A stretch of 10,569 nt of DNA from Gemmatimonadota bacterium (GTDB lineage Bacteria > Gemmatimonadota > Gemmatimonadetes > Longimicrobiales > Gaopeijiaceae): assembly GCA_012959595.1 (NCBI GenBank), contig DUCW01000189.1, positions 3,201 to 13,769 on the forward strand, in the 5' to 3' direction. The notes under the pieces are model-generated. The model was not told the DNA's origin. It saw only the letters and a list, made by a program, of their open reading frames with translations, and did not search any database. Position numbers and translations under genes: made by a program. This document shows, one piece after another, positions 6,585 to 10,569 of this stretch (position 1 is its first letter; every line of letters begins with the position of its first letter).

Positions 6585-8015
6585 GTGGTGGTTCGGAAGA
6601 GAGCACTCGTTTACAGTTGGTCAATCGTTCTAAGCTTCCTGGTCTTTTTGCCTGCGAGAAGTCTCTGCGCTCAGGCAACTGTAATTGAGGGCGGATACCT
6701 CTTCGATGGCATAGCAGATGATGTGGTTCCAAATCCTGGTATCTTGATCCAAAATGGGAAATTCTTGGAGGTGGGCTTTCAAAATGGAAGCCACCGTTCC
6801 TTGGTTGCGGACACTATTAAGTTGACTGGGAATGACTATATAATTCCTGGGATGTTTGACTTGCATGCACACTACGCGATGGATTTATTCGGCGAAGGTA
6901 GAGTTGATGAAAGGGTGGGATATCCGATTCTTTTTCTTGCCAATGGTGTAACCTCCACTTTTCCAGGTGGAGAAGTGGATCCGGTAGAGATGAAAGAACT
7001 CCGTATGAGCATTGAACAAGGCCGATCTATAGGTGCTAGAATCTTTAGTGCAGGTCCTTATTTCGGTTCTTGGAGACAGGACTGGAAGTCTAACGTTACG
7101 GAAGAAGCTATCTTCCAAGAAGTTGACTACTGGGTTTCGCAAGGAGTTCGTGCCTTTAAAGCGAAGGGTATAAATGCAGGAAACTTGCAAGCTTTGATTC
7201 GGAGGGCACATACTTATGGTGCAACAGTTACTGGGCATCTGGGGTCTGGATATCGCGGCAGTGTGAATCCGCGTGACGCCATTATGATGGGAATTGATAG
7301 AGTTGAACACTTTCTAGGTGGAGACGCTTTCACTTCCGACAAGTCGGCTTATGAGTCTTTGGTGGAAGTTGATATAGAATCAGAAGATTTTGATTCCATA
7401 GTTGACCTTTATTTGCGAAAGAAAGTCTTCTTTGACGCTACCTTGTCTGCTTATGGATATTATGGCAGACGGGATCCTGAGGTATACGATTATTTTGAAA
7501 ATGAGATCAAATACTTCACTCCATATATGCAGGGTATATTAGAGGCACGTCCTGCTAGAGAGGTCAATGAACAATTCGAAGAAATATATTGGAAAAAGAG
7601 GGAGACCATTAAGGCTTTTTATGAAGCGGGAGGTGCCCATCTCATAACTCTAGGCACTGACCATCCAAGTTGGGGTGAGTTCCTTTCTCCTTTTTCTGTA
7701 CATCGAGAGTTGTTGTCTTTCGTATTATCTGGCATTCCAGAATCTGATGTCATTAAATTTGCTACCATAAATGGAGCAAAGGCTATTCATGCAGGAGATT
7801 ACCTGGGATCGATTGAAGCTGGTAAGATAGCCGATCTAGTGATCCTTAATGGTAATCCACTGGAAGACATTAGAAATATTAGGAATGCCCGTATGGTCAT
7901 GAAAAATGGTCAGATGTATGATCCACAGAAACTGCTGCGTTCTGTTGAAGGTAAGATCGGGCCAAGTGGACCGGAGGAAGAAGGAGCCTGGAAGCCCACA
8001 GGCAATGACCACTAG
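6585..8015 (+). CDS. exported metal-dependent amidohydrolase (COG1228/imidazolonepropionase-like)
   Basis: Predicted exported metallohydrolase of the amidohydrolase superfamily, 476 residues. A Sec signal peptide is clear: basic start VVRKR, hydrophobic core about 13-22, and likely cleavage near LCA-Q (residue 29). RSLC is a poor lipobox, so a soluble periplasmic protein is more likely. The TIM-barrel metal ligands can be placed as His94 and His96 (DLHAH), Lys192 (RAFKAKG, probably carboxylated), His218 (VTGHLG), His242 (VEHFLGG) and Asp359 (LGTDH). The sequence GSIEAGKIADLVILNGNP at 408-425 is the typical C-terminal beta-sandwich return. Characterised relatives include Xaa-Pro/Xaa-Arg dipeptidases and imidazolonepropionase; the substrate here is unknown. 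The GTG start at 6585 is supported by a strong ribosome site. One base separates it from the guanidine hydrolase, suggesting co-expression. Confidence 0.88.
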   Translation: MVVRKRALVYSWSIVLSFLVFLPARSLCAQATVIEGGYLFDGIADDVVPNPGILIQNGKFLEVGFQNGSHRSLVADTIKLTGNDYIIPGMFDLHAHYAMDLFGEGRVDERVGYPILFLANGVTSTFPGGEVDPVEMKELRMSIEQGRSIGARIFSAGPYFGSWRQDWKSNVTEEAIFQEVDYWVSQGVRAFKAKGINAGNLQALIRRAHTYGATVTGHLGSGYRGSVNPRDAIMMGIDRVEHFLGGDAFTSDKSAYESLVEVDIESEDFDSIVDLYLRKKVFFDATLSAYGYYGRRDPEVYDYFENEIKYFTPYMQGILEARPAREVNEQFEEIYWKKRETIKAFYEAGGAHLITLGTDHPSWGEFLSPFSVHRELLSFVLSGIPESDVIKFATINGAKAIHAGDYLGSIEAGKIADLVILNGNPLEDIRNIRNARMVMKNGQMYDPQKLLRSVEGKIGPSGPEEEGAWKPTGNDH

Positions 8016-8056
8016 AGGATAGGATACAAACTGTTGCAATGGGCCCACCTTTACCT

Positions 8057-8060
8057 GGAG
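8057..8060 (+). promoter_or_regulatory. ribosome binding site fixing the M24 peptidase start
   Basis: GGAG, eight bases before the ATG at 8069, is well spaced. The ATG at 8039 in the same frame has only a distant purine run (about 8014-8023), and starting there would put ten residues, including two Pro, ahead of the twin-arginine motif. Confidence 0.6.
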
Positions 8061-8068
8061 CTACACGA

Positions 8069-9355
8069 ATGATCTCAAGACGCCATTTTATAGAAGCATC
8101 TACTGCGGGTGCAGCAAGCTTGACGCTAGCAGGGTGTGAAACGGTTGAGCAATCTGCGGAAGCTCTCCCCCCATCGATTAATCGATTGGAATCGTGGGCC
8201 GACCGACCGACTCCTATAACCATGGATGAGCGAGTAATAAGAGTTGATAAAGCTAAACAACTAATGCGCGAGGAAGGAATAGATGCACTCGCTCTCTGTG
8301 GTGGCACTTCAATGATCTATTTCACCAACATCCGTTGGGGTGGTGGTGAGAGGCTCTTCTCAGTTGTGATTCCTTTACAGGGCGAAGCTTTCGTGGTCTG
8401 TCCCGCATTCGAGGAAGATCGGGCTAGAGAGCAACTGGCACTCGGTCCGCTAGTTGGATCCCAGGTATATACCTGGGAGGAGCATGAAAATCCATATGAA
8501 CGAGTAGCTCAGGGATTGATGGATCGCGGGCTCAAGGCAGGTAGGATTGGTGCTGAGGAGACTATGCAGTTTCGGTTCAGTAATGGTATTGCACTCGCTG
8601 CACCTGCGATCGAAGTGGTCGATGCAACAGTTGTGACTGCAGGTTGTCGTGGGGTAAAGAATGCACATGAGATTGAGCTTATGACGTTGGCTAACGAGAT
8701 AACTCTCACAGCATATAAAGCAGCTTATCTGGCGATGGAAGAAGGTATGACCCAAGGTGATGTTGGCGGTTTGATTAGATTGGCACATCAGCGTCTTGGT
8801 TTTTCCGGTTCAGCCAGTGTTCAGACTGGTGAGTGGTCTGCTTTACCCCATGGTTCCATTACTCCGCAGGTGATCCATGAAGGCACAATTCTTCTCATTG
8901 ACGGGGGCTGTACGGTTGAAGGGTATCGCTCAGACATGAGTCGCACTTTCGTACTGGGCCAACCTTCAGATATCATGAGAGAGCGTTTTGATATCGAGTT
9001 CGATGCTCAGACCGCGGCCTACTATGCAGCGGGTCCGGGTGTGCTACCTGAGGAAATCGACAGTGCAGCCCGAAAGGTTATTGAGGATGCTGGTTACGGT
9101 CCAGGATATACTTATTTCACCCATAGGGTTGGTCACGGGATTGGTATGGACGGGCATGAGTGGCCCTACCTGGTAAAAGGAAACCGCACCCCCCTCATTA
9201 CTGGGAATGTGTTCAGCGACGAGCCTGGGATTTACGTTCCAGGAGAGTTTGGAGTTCGTCTAGAGGACTGTATGTATATCACTGACAGTGGAGCTGAGCT
9301 ATTTACCCCTCAGAGTCCATCTTTGGAAGATCCATTTGGGAACTGGGATCACTAG
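8069..9355 (+). CDS. Tat-exported M24 family metallopeptidase (Xaa-Pro aminopeptidase/dipeptidase-like), probable lipoprotein
   Basis: Pita-bread-fold metallopeptidase of family M24, predicted to remove N-terminal residues before proline or to split Xaa-Pro dipeptides, acting outside the cytoplasm. The start MISRRHFIEA carries a twin-arginine motif (Arg4-Arg5) and LTLAGC a lipobox with Cys23, so the protein is likely folded, exported by Tat and then lipid-anchored. Numbering from the 8069 start, the five metal ligands are Asp278 (LIDGG), Asp289 (RSDMSRT), His356 (GHGIGMDGHE), Glu385 (DEPGIY) and Glu399 (LED). The creatinase-type N-terminal domain covers about 50-195. Length is 428 residues, normal for the family. 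The gene begins 53 bases after the amidohydrolase stop, with no obvious terminator between. M24 members also include creatinase and other C-N hydrolases, so the peptidase role is likely but not proven. It holds a perfect 20-bp palindrome near its 5' third. Confidence 0.92.
   Translation: MISRRHFIEASTAGAASLTLAGCETVEQSAEALPPSINRLESWADRPTPITMDERVIRVDKAKQLMREEGIDALALCGGTSMIYFTNIRWGGGERLFSVVIPLQGEAFVVCPAFEEDRAREQLALGPLVGSQVYTWEEHENPYERVAQGLMDRGLKAGRIGAEETMQFRFSNGIALAAPAIEVVDATVVTAGCRGVKNAHEIELMTLANEITLTAYKAAYLAMEEGMTQGDVGGLIRLAHQRLGFSGSASVQTGEWSALPHGSITPQVIHEGTILLIDGGCTVEGYRSDMSRTFVLGQPSDIMRERFDIEFDAQTAAYYAAGPGVLPEEIDSAARKVIEDAGYGPGYTYFTHRVGHGIGMDGHEWPYLVKGNRTPLITGNVFSDEPGIYVPGEFGVRLEDCMYITDSGAELFTPQSPSLEDPFGNWDH
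8459..8478. repeat. perfect 20-bp palindrome inside the M24 gene
   Basis: TCCCAGGTATATACCTGGGA is identical to its reverse complement. In RNA it would fold as an 8-bp stem with a four-base loop. It encodes the residues SQVYTWE in the N-terminal domain and has no U-run after it, so it does not resemble an intrinsic terminator. It could be a protein-binding site or coincidence. Confidence 0.7.
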
Positions 9356-9375
9356 AGAGAAAGCATCGCCAGCAG

Positions 9376-9744
9376 TCAGTCGTTTTTCATCTGTACCACT
9401 ATGACTTCTATGGGTTCTGTCCCTTCGTTGACGTCACCGTGAAGTTCTCCAGGGGTGTCGACTCCCAGCCAATAAGCCTTCCCGCTTTCCCAGGTCATGT
9501 CGTGAGATTCTCCATCTTGGTTTACTACCCTAAGGGTGCCCCCCCTGAGGGCAATGATTGTTCGAGGATTGTCGTGCCGGTGCATACTCAGGGGCTGGCT
9601 GGGGTAGATAATACTCTTCCAGACCTCTACTTGGTCATTTTCGAATTGGGGCACTCGGCGGGTCGTTTCGTCTGGGATGCTTGAGTTGCAAGAGGCCAAT
9701 ATTACCGACATGATGACCGAACCAAAAAAGACAGACATTTTCAT
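9376..9744 (-). CDS. cupin-fold lipoprotein
   Basis: Small protein of 122 residues with a lipoprotein signal: hydrophobic core from about 5 and lipobox ILASC with Cys19. The rest has cupin features: MHRH at 54-57 with the HxH metal pair His55 and His57, the turn GGTLRVV at 68-74, then GKAYWLG and ELHGDVNEGTEPIEVIVV with His102 as a possible third ligand. The Glu normally found four or five residues after the HxH pair is absent (Arg-Thr instead), so metal binding is likely but altered. No catalytic role can be named. GGAGGG lies six bases before the ATG. The gene faces the M24 gene tail to tail with 20 bases between stops, and follows the cytochrome gene on the same strand after a 131-base gap. 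Confidence 0.8.
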   Translation of the reverse strand: MKMSVFFGSVIMSVILASCNSSIPDETTRRVPQFENDQVEVWKSIIYPSQPLSMHRHDNPRTIIALRGGTLRVVNQDGESHDMTWESGKAYWLGVDTPGELHGDVNEGTEPIEVIVVQMKND

Positions 9745-9750
9745 CGCATT

Positions 9751-9756
9751 CCCTCC
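9751..9756 (-). promoter_or_regulatory. ribosome binding site of the cupin gene
   Basis: On the - strand this reads GGAGGG, six bases before the ATG at 9744. A second ATG at 9749 lies between but reaches TGA after one more codon, so it is not a useful start. Confidence 0.65.
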
Positions 9757-9848
9757 ATCATTATAAACAGTATCGTTCTTTTTATTTTTCGAAAACCAAG
9801 ATTTCCAACTGAAAAGTCAGGTTGTCATCTCAATCCTTCAGTATTTTT

Positions 9849-9862
9849 CCAGACTGCTCTGG
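9849..9862. repeat. short inverted repeat between the cupin and cytochrome genes
   Basis: CCAGA and TCTGG form a 5-bp stem with a four-base loop, 13 bases past the cytochrome stop. On the - strand it is followed by an A-run, not a T-run, so it is not a standard Rho-independent terminator. It may be a weak 3' structure of the cytochrome transcript. The rest of the gap (9745-9875) is AT-rich with nothing else I can name. Confidence 0.3.
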
Positions 9863-9875
9863 TAAGATATGGAAT

Positions 9876-10355
9876 TCAGTTAGCAGGTTTGCGGAAGGGC
9901 CTATGGCAACCACCACAAGTGCTACCTACTGATCCGACCGCATCCTGAATAGCGGTGAGATCTCCTGTATACACTGATTCTAGTAGCTCGCTTGAAGCAT
10001 CTTGGAACGCTGTGAGCCCAGCTTTGAACTCTTCTACGTCCTCCCAGATTTCATCTTTGGCCCGGCTGGCGTCTCCGCCTGATCCAGCTGGGAAAATATC
10101 TGCGGCCAATACGGCAAGTCGATTCAGAGAAACTGCGTGGGCTAGCAGGTGATTCCGGTAAGGAACCTCATCGTCTATAACGGCATTCAGCAGAGCTCTA
10201 TTGGCTGCTATTGCACTCATCACCGATTGACGGTACTCAATGGCTGGTGGAACTTCTTCTTCTTGTTCTTGGGCCACTGATTGAATCGGGGCCATCAGAG
10301 TTGATGCTCCCAAAAGACAGGTCGCAGTAAAGAGCCTTATTACACTGGAAATCAC
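9876..10355 (-). CDS. class II c-type cytochrome (cytochrome c'/c556-like)
   Basis: Periplasmic monohaem cytochrome of 159 residues. A Sec signal peptide covers about 1-28 (hydrophobic LFTATCLLGASTLMA, cleavage near SVA-Q), followed by an acidic linker. The rest looks like a four-helix bundle: YRQSVMSAIAANRALL at 41-56 is the first helix and the haem motif CGGCH at 147-151 sits near the C-terminus in the last helix, the layout of class II cytochromes. Met46 lies where low-spin c556-type proteins have their second axial ligand, so six-coordinate electron-transfer haem is favoured over the five-coordinate gas-binding c' form; this is inference from alignment in the head. The start is GTG, with GGAGGAG at 10360-10366 just upstream. 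Partners in the respiratory chain are not visible in the window. Confidence 0.88.
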   Translation of the reverse strand: MISSVIRLFTATCLLGASTLMAPIQSVAQEQEEEVPPAIEYRQSVMSAIAANRALLNAVIDDEVPYRNHLLAHAVSLNRLAVLAADIFPAGSGGDASRAKDEIWEDVEEFKAGLTAFQDASSELLESVYTGDLTAIQDAVGSVGSTCGGCHRPFRKPAN

Positions 10356-10359
10356 GATT

Positions 10360-10366
10360 CTCCTCC
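10360..10366 (-). promoter_or_regulatory. strong ribosome binding site for the cytochrome GTG start
   Basis: On the - strand this reads GGAGGAG, four bases before the GTG at 10355. It decides the start: no ATG in frame lies close, and the signal peptide begins directly after this GTG. Confidence 0.7.
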
Positions 10367-10387
10367 TAAATTTGTTGAGCGATTTTG

Positions 10388-10414
10388 GATATACCGCTAC
10401 TCTTGGTTTGTTAA
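10388..10414 (-). promoter_or_regulatory. weak candidate promoter for the cytochrome gene
   Basis: On the - strand TTAACA (10414-10409) and TATATC (10393-10388) match the sigma-70 boxes at five and four positions, but the spacer is 15 bases, shorter than ideal. Its position, about 26 bases upstream of the GTG for the predicted start of transcription, is sensible. Chance is quite possible in this AT-rich gap. Confidence 0.2.
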
Positions 10415-10459
10415 TATTTTGCAGTCGCTGTAGTGTAGTAACGGGATTACTTTAATGAA

Positions 10460-10482
10460 TCCAGTAGCCTGAAGTCCAGTAG
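10460..10482. repeat. short direct repeat upstream of the cytochrome gene
   Basis: TCCAGTAG occurs at 10460-10467 and again at 10475-10482, a period of 15 bases. It lies in the 214-base end region of the window (10356-10569), which otherwise shows no convincing gene. Paired sites like this can be regulator binding sites, but two copies of eight bases are weak evidence. Confidence 0.3.
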
Positions 10483-10569
10483 TACCAGGAATAAAGATGA
10501 TTCTGAAACGAAGATGTATAGCCGCTATGTTCATATTTTCTCCACAAATAAGAAGATTTTTTTGATGAA

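Noticed and set aside
6953..6978. Two competing 6-bp inverted repeats in the amidohydrolase gene (CTCCAC/GTGGAG and CCACTT/AAGTGG)
   Set aside because: Short stems within a coding region, no T-run, no link to a gene boundary.
6885..7310. Long - strand open frame of 141 codons opposite the amidohydrolase gene
   Set aside because: The opposite strand encodes a conserved metallohydrolase with all its ligands; the antisense product is low-complexity in character and matches no family I know.
8173..8186. Perfect 14-bp palindrome ATCGATTAATCGAT in the M24 gene
   Set aside because: A 14-bp palindrome is expected about once by chance in a window of this size, and it is within a coding sequence.
7897..8307. 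- strand open frame of 136 codons across the amidohydrolase/M24 junction
   Set aside because: It overlaps two well-supported + strand genes and has no ribosome site or recognisable domain.
9760..9765. TATAAT on the - strand in front of the cupin gene
   Set aside because: It lies only three bases before the ribosome site, so transcription would start inside that site, and there is no -35 element at the right distance.
9849..9862. Hairpin after the cytochrome gene as an intrinsic terminator
   Set aside because: The stem is only 5 bp and is followed by A, not T, in the direction of transcription.
10497..10565. Small + strand frame of 22 codons with a basic, hydrophobic start and a purine-rich stretch upstream
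   Set aside because: It ends in two stop codons after 22 residues and has no further coding signal; it could only be real if a base is missing in the T-run near the window end.
1..10569. CRISPR arrays, tRNA/rRNA genes, insertion sequences, phage or defence genes
   Set aside because: No regularly spaced repeats, cloverleaf, transposase motif, terminal inverted repeats or defence domains were seen on either strand by reading.

Overview
The window reads as ordinary chromosome from a diderm (Gram-negative-type) bacterium that uses menaquinone. GC content looks intermediate (mid-40s by eye, not computed). Supporting signs are Sec signal peptides, a Tat-plus-lipobox N-terminus, a lipoprotein cupin and a periplasmic c-type cytochrome. 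The mix of a men cluster with secreted amidohydrolase and Tat-lipoprotein M24 peptidase genes is reminiscent of marine Gemmatimonadota, Rhodothermota or Marinimicrobia-like lineages. That placement is a low-confidence inference; no ribosomal RNA or marker tree is available here.

Left part (1-3755): the 3' end of menD, then menB, menA and menE on the + strand. menB/menA overlap by one base and menA/menE by four bases, so the last three look translationally coupled. Together these genes form the dihydroxynaphthoyl-CoA and prenylation part of classical (o-succinylbenzoate) menaquinone synthesis. menF, menH and menC are not visible, and the window cuts into menD, so they may lie upstream or elsewhere. 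A plausible sigma-70-like promoter follows menE, before tyrS.

Middle part (3833-9355): tyrS (tyrosyl-tRNA synthetase), purE (class I AIR carboxylase/mutase, no purK beside it), a cytoplasmic DDAH/arginine-deiminase-family guanidine hydrolase, an exported COG1228-type amidohydrolase and a Tat-exported, probably lipid-anchored M24 (Xaa-Pro-type) peptidase, all on the + strand. The gaps purE-hydrolase (16 nt) and hydrolase-amidohydrolase (1 nt) suggest a transcription unit. The last three genes could be a small arginine/peptide salvage module split across the inner membrane; this is an inference from adjacency and enzyme class only.

Right part (9376-10569): two - strand genes, a small cupin lipoprotein and a monohaem class II cytochrome c (c'/c556 type), converge on the M24 gene with only 20 bp between stop codons. 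The final 214 bp upstream of the cytochrome gene are non-coding as far as I can see.

I see no rRNA, tRNA, CRISPR array, insertion sequence, phage gene or defence system. The most unusual non-coding signal is a perfect 20-bp palindrome inside the M24 peptidase gene. The most interesting protein-level points are the mixed DDAH/ADI signatures of the guanidine hydrolase, the insertion in MenD and the non-canonical adenylation loop of MenE.
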